From positions 992,001 through 1,056,000 of the forward strand of contig NZ_CP083370.1 in assembly GCF_017488845.2 (NCBI RefSeq): DNA of 64,000 nt, in the 5' to 3' direction. Made by a program: the position numbers and the translations under genes. Positions 8,155 through 16,007 of the stretch are shown here, piece by piece (within the stretch, counting starts at the first letter, position 1; every line of letters begins with the position of its first letter). The notes under the pieces are model-generated. The model did no database searches and was not told the origin of the DNA. It was given only the letters and a program-made list of their open reading frames with translations. Origin of the DNA: Ensifer canadensis (GTDB taxonomy: Bacteria > Pseudomonadota > Alphaproteobacteria > Rhizobiales > Rhizobiaceae).

Positions 8155-8499
8155 ATGGTGAAGATGCAGAAATTCGACTTGGCGGCGATCGAGCCCGAAG
8201 TCGGCGGGCCTGCGGCCGATCGGCTGATTTCCGGCACGCCTCGGTTCCGCACCTGGAACGTCGAGGAGGCCGATGGCGGGATTTATGCCGGCGTCTGGGA
8301 ATCCACGCCCGGAAAGTGGCGCATCGCCTATGACGAATGGGAGTACTTCCATATCCTGTCGGGCTACTCGGTCGTCACCGACGACGGCGGCGCAGTGGTG
8401 CACCTGCGCGCCGGCGACAGCATGATCCTCCAGCCCGGTTTCAAGGGAACGTGGGAGGTCATCGAGACGACCCGCAAGGATTACGTCATCCGCCTCTGA
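8155..8499 (+). CDS. Small cupin protein (Cupin_3 type)
   Basis: The 114-residue product is one compact cupin barrel with GGIYAGVWESTPGKWRIAYDEWEYFHILSGYSVVTDDGG, then LRAGDSMILQPGFKGTWEVIETTRKDYVI. This layout, with WE(Y/F) followed by a PGF-GTW segment, is that of the Cupin_3/ureidoglycine aminohydrolase-like family. No enzyme activity can be assigned. The start at 8155 (ATG after a GTG) has GGAG about 10 nt upstream. It lies just beyond the metY terminator and converges on the MarR gene with an 8-bp gap. Confidence 0.8.
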   Translation: MVKMQKFDLAAIEPEVGGPAADRLISGTPRFRTWNVEEADGGIYAGVWESTPGKWRIAYDEWEYFHILSGYSVVTDDGGAVVHLRAGDSMILQPGFKGTWEVIETTRKDYVIRL

Positions 8500-8507
8500 T
8501 CGACCCG

Positions 8508-8996
8508 TTATCCCTTTGCGCCCGGCTCGGTACCGTCCGATGCCCGGGTGAACGCTTCGGCAAACGAGGCTTCCGAGATTCCGTTCAGCGCCCGCCGCAA
8601 GGCTTCGGCCTCCTGTTTACCGAGAGCATTGTCGAAGCGCGCCTGCGCCTTGCGCCAGAGATCCGTCGTCTCCCGCTGCTTCTTGGCGCCGAAGGGCGTC
8701 AGCTGAACGCGCTTCACTCGCCGGTCCGACGCGTCGGGCACAAGCTCGACATAGCCGTCGCGGATGAGTGGCTTCAGCGTGTGACCAAGCGCCGACAGGT
8801 CCATCACCAACAGATCCGCGAGCGTGCGCAGCGACGCATTCTTGCTATGGGCGATCTGGCTCAGCAGCGAATACTGCGTGCCGCGCAATCCGCTTGGTGC
8901 GAGCACATCCTCATAGAGCTGTCCTAACTGTCGCGAGGCGCGCTTCAGCGCACTGTTGGTGCAGAAGTCCCAGATTCCCTTCGGCGTGTCGTCCAT
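8508..8996 (-). CDS. MarR-family transcriptional regulator
   Basis: The 162-residue protein has a MarR winged helix: GLRGTQYSLLSQIAHSKNASLRTLADLLVMDLSALGHTLKPLIRDGYVELVPDASDRRVKRVQLTPFG, where DRRVK is the wing. The start at 8996 has CGGAGGAAA upstream. It is divergent from a short-chain dehydrogenase, and a perfect inverted repeat (9079-9096) lies between the two genes, so it probably represses the dehydrogenase and itself. The ligand is unknown. Confidence 0.9.
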   Translation of the reverse strand: MDDTPKGIWDFCTNSALKRASRQLGQLYEDVLAPSGLRGTQYSLLSQIAHSKNASLRTLADLLVMDLSALGHTLKPLIRDGYVELVPDASDRRVKRVQLTPFGAKKQRETTDLWRKAQARFDNALGKQEAEALRRALNGISEASFAEAFTRASDGTEPGAKG

Positions 8997-9050
8997 CGTT
9001 TCCTCCGTCGGGAGCTGCGGCGCCCATTTTCGACTTTGGTAGCGCCACTC

Positions 9051-9078
9051 TTGCGCAGCGTCCAGTTTGCTGTATATT
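9051..9078 (+). promoter_or_regulatory. Probable promoter of the SDR gene
   Basis: TTGCGC (9051-9056) and TATATT (9073-9078) are separated by 16 bp. The -10 directly abuts the inverted repeat at 9079-9096, so a protein bound there would block transcription. Confidence 0.5.
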
Positions 9079-9096
9079 TAGTGGCATATACCACTA
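9079..9096. promoter_or_regulatory. Inverted-repeat operator between marR and SDR genes
   Basis: TAGTGG-CATATA-CCACTA is a perfect 6-bp inverted repeat with a 6-bp spacer. Its size is right for a MarR dimer, and it sits between the MarR gene and its divergent neighbour, immediately downstream of the probable -10 of the dehydrogenase. Confidence 0.65.
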
Positions 9097-9124
9097 GATT
9101 GAAATCCAAACAAGGAAACCGACA

Positions 9125-9943
9125 ATGCGTGCAGTGGAGAAAAGGGGTAAGGCGCTGGTGACGGGCGCGTCGTCGGGCATCGGCGCGACCTATGCGGACC
9201 GCTTGGCGCAACGCGGCCATGACCTGGTTCTGGTGGCACGCGATAAAAAGCGTCTCTCCGATCTTGCCGCCAAGCTGTCGGCGCAATACGGTGTGACGGT
9301 CGACGTGCTCAAGGCGGACTTGACGCTACGGGATGACGTAAGGCTGGTCGAGAAGCGCCTGCGCGAAGACGAGGCAATCGAACTCCTTGTCAACAACGCG
9401 GGGATCGGTCCGAAGGGACCGCTGCTCACTGATGACCTGGACTATCTCGAAGCCATGATCGAGCTGAACGTCGTCGCCGTGAACCGGTTGGCGATTGCCG
9501 CCGCCCAGACATTCGCGATGCGCGGCAAGGGAGCGATCATCAACATCGCCTCCGTCGTCGCGCTGGTGCCCGAGCGGTTCAACGGCACATACAATGCCTC
9601 CAAGGCGTTTGTGCTTAACCTGACGCAATCGATCAACGTGGAAGCGGCAGACAAGGGCGTCAGGGTTCAGGCGGTGCTGCCCGGGCTGACCCGCACCGAG
9701 ATCTTTGACCGGGCCGGCGGCTCGATCGACCGGCTCGACCCTTCGATGGTGATGGACGTCACCGATCTCGTCGACGCGGCACTTGCCGGTTTCGACCAGG
9801 GAGAACTGGTCACCATTCCATCGTTGCCCGACGCTGCCGACTGGCACGCCTTCACAAAGGCGCGCATGGTGCTGTCGCCCAATCTTTCGCATGACAGGCC
9901 GGCGGCGCGCTACGGTGTCGAACAGACGGCCGCCGCCGTCTAA
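9125..9943 (+). CDS. Short-chain dehydrogenase/reductase (SDR)
   Basis: The 272-residue classical SDR has the cofactor motif TGASSGIG (residues 13-20), LVARDKKRL suggesting NADP(H) preference, NNAG, and the catalytic pair Y156-x-x-x-K160 in YNASKAF with the preceding serine in INIASVVAL. The substrate is unknown. The ATG at 9125 is preceded by AAGGAAA. It is transcribed away from a MarR gene, with an operator-like inverted repeat between, so it is probably inducible. It converges on a cytochrome P450 gene. Confidence 0.9.
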   Translation: MRAVEKRGKALVTGASSGIGATYADRLAQRGHDLVLVARDKKRLSDLAAKLSAQYGVTVDVLKADLTLRDDVRLVEKRLREDEAIELLVNNAGIGPKGPLLTDDLDYLEAMIELNVVAVNRLAIAAAQTFAMRGKGAIINIASVVALVPERFNGTYNASKAFVLNLTQSINVEAADKGVRVQAVLPGLTRTEIFDRAGGSIDRLDPSMVMDVTDLVDAALAGFDQGELVTIPSLPDAADWHAFTKARMVLSPNLSHDRPAARYGVEQTAAAV

Positions 9944-9975
9944 ACCCCAACGCATTCGCCTCTGCAATTGGGATC

Positions 9976-10007
9976 AAACGGCTTCGGCGGTTGCGTCGAA
10001 GCCGTTT
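9976..10007. terminator. Bidirectional terminator between SDR and P450 genes
   Basis: An 11-bp perfect stem, AAACGGCTTCG (9976-9986) with CGAAGCCGTTT (9997-10007), has a 10-nt loop and A/T ends on both strands. It lies between two convergent genes. Confidence 0.75.
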
Positions 10008-10037
10008 GCTTTGCGCAGACCGGGCAGGGGTGTCCCT

Positions 10038-11285
10038 TCACCAAACGAGATCGAGCCGCTCCAGGCCATGGAAATGGAAACTGTCCTTCACTTCCGGCGG
10101 GTGTTTCAGCCGCATCCCGGGCAAGCGCTGGAACAGGATCGGCAGCGACAGCTTGAGTTCGAGCCGGGCGAGCGGCGCTCCGATGCAGAAGTGCAGGCCC
10201 GCACCGAACGAGACGTTGACGCCCTCGTCGCGCGCAGGCTTGAAGCGGTCAGGGTCGCTGAACTTCCGCGGATCGACATTGGCGGCACCAAGAAGCAGGC
10301 CGATCTTGTCGCCCTTGCGAAGCGCAATCCCTTCGTCGAGTTCGATATCCGACAGCGCATAGCGTTGAAAGATATGCAGCGGTGCGGCAAATCGGAGGCA
10401 CTCCTCGATCGCAAGATCGGTCGTCGCCTCCGTTGCGAACAGATCTCCCGGCGCGTGGTCCGACTGCAGGATCGTTCTGACCGCGTTGCCGATCTGATGG
10501 ACGGTCGCCTCGTGGCCGGCGTTGAGAAGCAGGGCGGCCGTCGAAACCAGCTCTGCCTCGGACAATCGCTCTCCATCTTTCTCCGACGTGATCATATGTG
10601 TCAGCAGATCGTCGGCCGGCTTGCGGCGCTTCTCGGCGATGATGGTCTTGAGGTAGTCGGCGAAGTCGGCGGAGGCCTGGTTGGCGTCGAACTCGGTCTC
10701 GTGGCTCCGATTGAAGACGTACATTCTCACCATGCGATGCGACCAATCGAGCAGGTTTGGCGCGGCGTCGACGGGAATGCCGAGCATCCTGGCGATGATC
10801 GTGACCGGGATCGTTTCGGCATAGGTCTTCAGTAGCTCGACTTCGCCGTCCTGCTCGAAACCGTCGATGATCGTATGCGAAAGCCGTTCGATGTCCGGCC
10901 GCAACTGTTCGATCTGCCGGGAGACGAAGGCGCGGTTGACGAGGGTGCGAAGCCTGGTGTGGGTCGGCGGTTCGAGCTCCAGTAGCGAATGCTCCTCAAG
11001 TGCGTCGAAATCCTTCAGATGCGGCTTCGGTGCCGGCATGCCGAGTTCTTCGCGTGTCGCCACGTGTAGGATCTGCCGGCCAAAACGCCGGTCGCGTAGC
11101 AACGCGTTCACCTGGTCGTAGCCCGCGAAATACCATTGTTCGCGCTCGCTCCAGTAAAATGCCGGGCAATGGGCGTGAATTTCCGCGTAAGCCGACAGTG
11201 GCGCACGGTAGAAATCCGGGTCGTGCACGTCGATCGAAACGCTTCGCTTGGCGCTGTCGATGATGATGGCGGGCTTGGGCGGCAT
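10038..11285 (-). CDS. Cytochrome P450
   Basis: The 415-residue soluble bacterial P450 has the I-helix LNAGHEATVHQIGNAV, the K-helix E-x-x-R in IEECLRFAAP and the haem loop FGAGLHFCIGAPLARLEL, with the axial cysteine at residue 367. P450s are haem monooxygenases that need an electron-donor chain; no ferredoxin or reductase gene is adjacent. The substrate cannot be predicted. I chose the ATG at 11285 (MPPKPAII), where P450s of this type normally begin; the frame is open 55 codons further upstream (11450), but that segment is not P450-like. No strong ribosome-binding site is visible. Confidence 0.92.
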   Translation of the reverse strand: MPPKPAIIIDSAKRSVSIDVHDPDFYRAPLSAYAEIHAHCPAFYWSEREQWYFAGYDQVNALLRDRRFGRQILHVATREELGMPAPKPHLKDFDALEEHSLLELEPPTHTRLRTLVNRAFVSRQIEQLRPDIERLSHTIIDGFEQDGEVELLKTYAETIPVTIIARMLGIPVDAAPNLLDWSHRMVRMYVFNRSHETEFDANQASADFADYLKTIIAEKRRKPADDLLTHMITSEKDGERLSEAELVSTAALLLNAGHEATVHQIGNAVRTILQSDHAPGDLFATEATTDLAIEECLRFAAPLHIFQRYALSDIELDEGIALRKGDKIGLLLGAANVDPRKFSDPDRFKPARDEGVNVSFGAGLHFCIGAPLARLELKLSLPILFQRLPGMRLKHPPEVKDSFHFHGLERLDLVW

Positions 11286-11542
11286 GATCTGGCTCTTTGC
11301 AAGGCGGGTGCGACAGCTATTTCTAAGGGCGACCGGGTTCGCCCCGCAAGAGTACAAGTTGCAGAGCCCTGACCGATCGACAGCGCGACTGAGTGGTTGT
11401 CGCAACGGGTCATCGGCTTGCGGTATCAGCGCGTTGACAAGATAGCTCACCGCGAGTCAATGTTCTGACGCTGCGTAGGGCGCATCGGTGCAAGGTCGAA
11501 AGGGCAACGCCCACCTACGGTAGATAGACCTTAGTTGCGCCC

Positions 11543-11693
11543 ATGCCGAACCTCGAAAACCTCAAGAAGCAGGCCCGACCTGGATGATCGGGAAATATTG
11601 AAGGCAGACTTCAAGCTCGCCGACGCCCAGGAACTGGTCGCACGCCAGATGGGTTTTGACGGCTGGCAGGCGCTCAAATCAGGAGCCCTGACA
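11543..11693 (+). pseudogene. Broken 5' part of the VOC gene (frameshift/deletion)
   Basis: An ATG at 11543 opens MPNLENLKKQARPG and then stops. In another frame the sequence continues DDREILKADFKLADAQELVARQMGFDGWQALKSG. In intact rhizobial relatives, as I recall, these two pieces are joined by about 25 further residues, giving a small N-terminal domain ahead of the glyoxalase domain. The missing stretch and frame change indicate a deletion. It was probably translated from 11543; now only the downstream domain has a usable start. Confidence 0.55.
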
Positions 11694-12113
11694 ATGACCA
11701 TGCAAGCAAAACAAGCAGCACCGCGCCCTGTTCTGCAATCGACTTCGGCACAATTGTTCGTCGCCGATATCAAGGCGTCTTGCGACTTCGTCACCGACAA
11801 ACTCGGTTTTGCCGTCGACTTCGTCTACGGCGATCCACCCTTCTATGGCCAGGTGAAACGCGACAATGCGCTGCTCGCATTGCGCCTGGTCTGCGAGCCT
11901 GTCTTCGTCGGCGACATCAGAGAGCGGGAGCATCTGCTTTCCGCCTCCTTGACCGTCGCCACATCGGATGAGCTCAAGCGCCTGTTCCTCGACTATCAGG
12001 CCGCCGGCGTGCGTTTTCACCAAACATTGCGGACCGAGCCTTGGGGTGCGCGGAACTTCATCGTCCTTGATCCCGACGGCAATCTGATCCTCTTTGCCGG
12101 TCCGGCGGATTGA
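11694..12113 (+). CDS. VOC/glyoxalase-fold protein (N-terminal domain lost)
   Basis: The 139-residue product from the ATG at 11694 (AGGAG 8 nt upstream) is one vicinal-oxygen-chelate module: AQLFVADIKASCDFVTDKLGFAVDFVYGDPPFYGQVKRDNALLAL and, at the end, EPWGARNFIVLDPDGNLILFAG. This resembles bleomycin-resistance/dioxygenase-type proteins. The reading frame also runs upstream to a TTG at 11535, and that stretch contains the displaced remains of an extra N-terminal domain. Whether it is translated as a shortened protein or is decaying is not known. Confidence 0.7.
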   Translation: MTMQAKQAAPRPVLQSTSAQLFVADIKASCDFVTDKLGFAVDFVYGDPPFYGQVKRDNALLALRLVCEPVFVGDIREREHLLSASLTVATSDELKRLFLDYQAAGVRFHQTLRTEPWGARNFIVLDPDGNLILFAGPAD

Positions 12114-12349
12114 AGGTCGCGTTTGCGCAACGGCGGGTGGCCCGGCGGCCGGCCGTCATTCTCCAGCCCTCAAAAATGCGGGAAACAGTCTACCTGTGCC
12201 TTGAGGTCTGAGCGGCGCCGATGACTGTGGAGCAGTTCGAAAAAGCGCCACTGCCGCCATTTCGAACGGAACAAGTTTTGGTCTGGAGCCTTTTTCAGTG
12301 GCGTCCGGCGACCTATTTGCGCATGATGCGGCAGCAAGCAGGGAGCGGC

Positions 12350-13207
12350 ATGGCAAAAAACCAGACCAGTCTATCGGCGGGCATCGTAGCGGCAATCCGC
12401 AAGCGGCGACCCACCGTCGTCAGCCGTGAGGCGGCGGTCAACCGCGGTGATATCGTCATCGCTTCCTACAACATCCACAAATGTGTCGGCACCGATGGCC
12501 GCTTTGATCCGGGCCGCACGGCCCAAGTGATCGGCGAACTCGGCGCCGATATCGTCGCCCTTCAGGAAGCCGACCAGCGGTTCGGTGAGCGGGCAGGGCT
12601 CCTCGATCTGGAACATCTGCGGCGCGAAGCGCATCTCGTATCCGTTCCGATCTCGGGCTTCTCCACCAAGGGGCATGGCTGGCACGGCAATGTGCTGCTT
12701 CTGCGTGAAGGTGCGGTTTCCGACGTACAGCAACTGAAACTTCCGGGTGTCGAGCCGCGCGGAGCGCTCGTTGTCGATCTTGACCTCAGGATGGGGCCGC
12801 TGCGCGTGATCGCCGCCCATCTCGGATTGCTTCGTCATTCCCGCGCGCAACAGGCCGAGGCGATCATCGAGGCGGCCTCCGATGCGGGCGGGCGACCCAC
12901 GCTTTTGATCGGCGACCTCAACGAGTGGCGCATGGGCAAACGGTCGTCGCTGTCCTTCCTTAGCCCCGTCTTCGACCCCTCGCATGCGACCGTCGCGAGC
13001 TTTCCCTCTCGCTTTCCGCTGTTGCCGCTCGATCGCGTTCTCGGCAACCCGCACAGCCTGGTGACATCGGTCGCAGTGCACGATTCTCCTCTGGCCCGCA
13101 TCGCTTCCGATCATTTGCCGGTCAAGGCATCGATCGATCTGAAGGTCGGCAAGCGGGAAGACCATAACAACGAACGGATTGAAGTGAGCCGGGCCGGATC
13201 GGCCTGA
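12350..13207 (+). CDS. Endonuclease/exonuclease/phosphatase family protein
   Basis: The 285-residue protein has the EEP metal-dependent fold: IASYNIHKCVGTDGRFD (asparagine ligand), DIVALQEAD (metal-binding glutamate), RVIAAHLGL, LLIGDLNEW (Asp-Asn pair) and the final IASDHLPVKASI (Asp-His pair). Such enzymes cleave phosphodiesters in nucleic acids, lipids or inositol phosphates. The ATG at 12350 has AGGGAG upstream; a frame open from 12221 adds an unlikely N-terminus. A phospholipase D-type gene starts about 20 bp after its stop, so the two form a phosphodiesterase operon, possibly for phospholipid turnover. Confidence 0.88.
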   Translation: MAKNQTSLSAGIVAAIRKRRPTVVSREAAVNRGDIVIASYNIHKCVGTDGRFDPGRTAQVIGELGADIVALQEADQRFGERAGLLDLEHLRREAHLVSVPISGFSTKGHGWHGNVLLLREGAVSDVQQLKLPGVEPRGALVVDLDLRMGPLRVIAAHLGLLRHSRAQQAEAIIEAASDAGGRPTLLIGDLNEWRMGKRSSLSFLSPVFDPSHATVASFPSRFPLLPLDRVLGNPHSLVTSVAVHDSPLARIASDHLPVKASIDLKVGKREDHNNERIEVSRAGSA

Positions 13208-13229
13208 GACACTTTCTGGCGGGCAGGTG

Positions 13230-14789
13230 ATGTTGTCCTTTGTCATTGTTGCCGTTGTCGCCATCGGCGGCGCGTTCGGTGCGGCGATTTTCTATGTCTA
13301 TGGCCGCTTCGGTCGGCGTCCCCATGGAGACCCGTCTGCTGCACTCCCTGTCGCTGACGCCGATACCGAACTCGATCGGGCCATAGGCCCGCTGCTTCGC
13401 ACCCGTTCCGGAAAGAACGGCATATCGCTGGTCTCTGACAACATCGAAGCTTTCGTCGTCAGGGCGCATGCGGCTCGCAGGGCCGGCCGCGGCCTCGACC
13501 TGCAATACTACTACTGGAAGGATGACTTGACCGGTCTCTTGCTCACGCGTGAAATCCTGACGGCTGCCGACCGCGGCGTCCACGTCCGCCTGCTGCTCGA
13601 TGATATCAACGCCGGCATCCACGACCGGATGTGCATCGCGCTTGATGCCCACGAGAACATTGAGGTCCGGCTCTTCAATCCAAGCCGTGCCCGCACCGAT
13701 CGTATCCGCCGGGGTTTCGAGATGGCCATCCGCGCTTTCAGCGCCACACGCCGCATGCACAACAAGCTGTGGGTTTCCGATGCGCGCCTGGCCATCGCCG
13801 GCGGGCGCAATATCGGCGATGCCTATTTCGACGCGGCCGAGCTTTCAAACTTTCGTGACCTCGATCTCTGGATGATCGGGCCGGTGGTCGATCAGGCAAC
13901 GGCAATGTTCGATCGCTATTGGAACAGCACGTCCGTGCTGCCGATCGCCAAACTGCGCACCCCCCGCAAGCAATATCTGCCGGCGCTGAGGGAGGCGCTC
14001 GATGCCCATGCGCGCACGCCTGCCGCCCGTTTCTATCTGGAGCGCGTGACTGACGCGATGGCCGAAGAGACGTTCTATAGCGGCTCGAGAAGGCTGTACT
14101 GGATCGACAACGTTCGCCTTGAGGCCGACCCGCCCGAGAAGGCGCTGATGCAAAAGCGGCAGAACTGGCTGCTGCGCGAACTCTTCCCGCTGATCCAGGC
14201 GGCAAAGAACGATCTGCGCATCATTTCGCCCTATTTCATTCCCGGCACGGCCGGGACGCGCGAACTGACGGCGCTTGTGAAAAAGGGCATCCGCGTCGCG
14301 GTGCTGACAAATTCACTGGCTGCGACCGACGTCGCGGCCGTTCATGGTGGCTATGTGAAGTACCGTCGAAACCTCGTTCGCGCCGGTGTCGAGCTTTTCG
14401 AACTGAAAGAGCAGGGCGATACGGTCGAGAGTCATCGTATGTCGCTGTTTGGCCGGCGCAATGCGAGCCTGCACAGCAAGGCCTTTGTGGTCGATGGTCT
14501 GAACGGCTTCGTCGGTTCGATGAATTTCGACCCGCGGTCGGCATCGCTGAACACCGAAATGGGCGTTGTGTTTGTGGATGCAGCACTTGCCGGCGAACTC
14601 GCCACGATGTTTGAGGACGAGACGGCCCCGTCCGTCAGTTATCGGCTAAGCCTTGAAGGTGCGCGGCTCGTCTGGCGTGACCGAACCAACGGGACCGAGC
14701 GGCGGCTGCGGCGCGAGCCCGACGCCAGCCTGCTGAGGCGCGTTATCGCCGGGATCATCCGTATCCTGCCGATCGAATCGCAGCTTTGA
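13230..14789 (+). CDS. Phospholipase D / cardiolipin synthase-like protein
   Basis: The 519-residue protein starts with a hydrophobic segment (FVIVAVVAIGGAFGAAIFYVYG), so it is probably anchored in the inner membrane. It carries two HKD motifs: H177-N-K in RRMHNKLWVSDARLAIAGGRN and H415-S-K in LHSKAFVVDGLNGFVGSMNFDPRS. These mark phosphatidyl-transfer enzymes such as cardiolipin synthase C or secreted phospholipases D. The length and the NTEMGVVF tail fit ClsC-like proteins. A GTG at 13227 is an alternative start. It is co-transcribed with the EEP-family gene upstream. Confidence 0.88.
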   Translation: MLSFVIVAVVAIGGAFGAAIFYVYGRFGRRPHGDPSAALPVADADTELDRAIGPLLRTRSGKNGISLVSDNIEAFVVRAHAARRAGRGLDLQYYYWKDDLTGLLLTREILTAADRGVHVRLLLDDINAGIHDRMCIALDAHENIEVRLFNPSRARTDRIRRGFEMAIRAFSATRRMHNKLWVSDARLAIAGGRNIGDAYFDAAELSNFRDLDLWMIGPVVDQATAMFDRYWNSTSVLPIAKLRTPRKQYLPALREALDAHARTPAARFYLERVTDAMAEETFYSGSRRLYWIDNVRLEADPPEKALMQKRQNWLLRELFPLIQAAKNDLRIISPYFIPGTAGTRELTALVKKGIRVAVLTNSLAATDVAAVHGGYVKYRRNLVRAGVELFELKEQGDTVESHRMSLFGRRNASLHSKAFVVDGLNGFVGSMNFDPRSASLNTEMGVVFVDAALAGELATMFEDETAPSVSYRLSLEGARLVWRDRTNGTERRLRREPDASLLRRVIAGIIRILPIESQL

Positions 14790-14979
14790 GGTCCGCCGTG
14801 GCGGGCGCGCCGTTTACCGTCCGTTTACCCAGCGGTGGCGAATGCTGTGCGGAAAGCGCAAAAGCCAGGGCGTTGGCAAAGGCGGCGGCGAAAAAATGTT
14901 CTATCAGCAATCACGTGTGGAGGACCGCTGTTCTTAGGCTGGAAGGGCGCCGCCGATTAAGGTTATCGGAGGTTGGCGA

Positions 14980-15009
14980 CTTGAAGTGAAGGGTGTTGAC
15001 ACTCTATGT
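14980..15009 (+). promoter_or_regulatory. Possible heat-shock (RpoH-type) promoter of clpP
   Basis: CTTGAAG (14980-14986) is followed after 15 bp by CTCTATGT (15002-15009), similar to alphaproteobacterial RpoH promoters. A TTGACA (14996-15001) lies inside, so a housekeeping promoter is an alternative. The rest of 14790-15080 shows no gene I would support. Confidence 0.35.
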
Positions 15010-15080
15010 AGGGGCAGAAGGCTAATCCTGTGATTCCCGGTTCGCAAAGGCATTGCGGGCCCGATTGATGAAGGTTCGAT

Positions 15081-15713
15081 ATGAGAAATCCAGTTGATAC
15101 CGCCATGGCGCTGGTGCCGATGGTTGTGGAGCAGACCAACCGCGGCGAACGTTCCTACGATATCTTTTCGCGCCTTCTGAAAGAGCGCATCATCTTCCTG
15201 ACCGGTCCGGTCGAAGATCAGATGGCAACGCTCGTCTGCGCCCAGCTTCTTTTCCTCGAGGCAGAAAACCCGAAGAAGGAAATCGCTCTCTACATCAATT
15301 CGCCGGGTGGCGTCGTTACCGCCGGTATGGCGATCTACGACACCATGCAGTTTATCAAGCCGGCGGTTTCGACGCTGTGCATCGGTCAGGCCGCCTCGAT
15401 GGGTTCGCTCCTGCTGGCTGCCGGCCACAAGGACATGCGTTTCGCCACCCCGAACTCGCGCATCATGGTGCATCAGCCGTCCGGTGGCTTCCAGGGCCAG
15501 GCCTCTGATATCGAGCGTCACGCCAAGGACATCCTCAAGATGAAGCGGCGCCTGAACGAGGTTTACGTCAAGCATTGCGGCCGGACCTACGAAGAGGTTG
15601 AACAGACGCTCGATCGCGACCATTTCATGAGTTCCGACGAAGCGCTCGACTGGGGTCTGATCGACAAGGTCATCACGTCGCGCGAAGCGATCGAGGCTGC
15701 AGAGCAGGCGTGA
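15081..15713 (+). CDS. clpP: ATP-dependent Clp protease proteolytic subunit
   Basis: The 210-residue protein is the ClpP serine peptidase that forms the tetradecameric degradation chamber. The catalytic serine is S106 in GQAASMGS and the catalytic histidine H131 in [16 protein letters not shown] is the substrate-binding loop. The first residues ([33 protein letters not shown]) are the usual propeptide and axial loop. clpX follows after 294 bp and lon after that, the standard alphaproteobacterial order. Confidence 0.98.
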   Translation: MRNPVDTAMALVPMVVEQTNRGERSYDIFSRLLKERIIFLTGPVEDQMATLVCAQLLFLEAENPKKEIALYINSPGGVVTAGMAIYDTMQFIKPAVSTLCIGQAASMGSLLLAAGHKDMRFATPNSRIMVHQPSGGFQGQASDIERHAKDILKMKRRLNEVYVKHCGRTYEEVEQTLDRDHFMSSDEALDWGLIDKVITSREAIEAAEQA

Positions 15714-15740
15714 TAACGCGCTTTTGTGTCACGATAGATG

Positions 15741-15757
15741 CAATTGTGACACAATTG
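15741..15757. promoter_or_regulatory. 17-bp perfect palindrome upstream of clpX
   Basis: CAATTGTG-A-CACAATTG has 8-bp arms about one central base, and its core overlaps a wider GTGTCAC/GTGACAC repeat (15726-15752). It lies 28 bp after clpP and 250 bp before clpX, in a stretch with no gene. It has the look of an operator; the binding protein is unknown. Confidence 0.45.
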
Positions 15758-16007
15758 TAATGGTGAAAGGGCTTTATCGAGGGGGTAAAGCCGCTAAGAT
15801 GACCCCTTAATGTTCTATTGAGCTGTGAAGACATAGGGTTCAGAGTTAGGTGGGAGAGTCGTTGCGGCCGAATCTTGGGCAAAATGCCCTGATACGGTGA
15901 GTACTCCCGGAAGCCCTCTTAATGCGGCGCAGGTCTTTGCGCGGGGCGAATTGAGTGGTCCGTGATATCTTTTCCGAAGATGTCCGGCGTGCTGGAAGGA
16001 AATGGAA

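Noticed and set aside
14786..14989. 67-codon frame after the phospholipase D-like gene
   Set aside because: Low-complexity Ala/Arg/Lys composition, no ribosome-binding site and overlap with the preceding stop codon.
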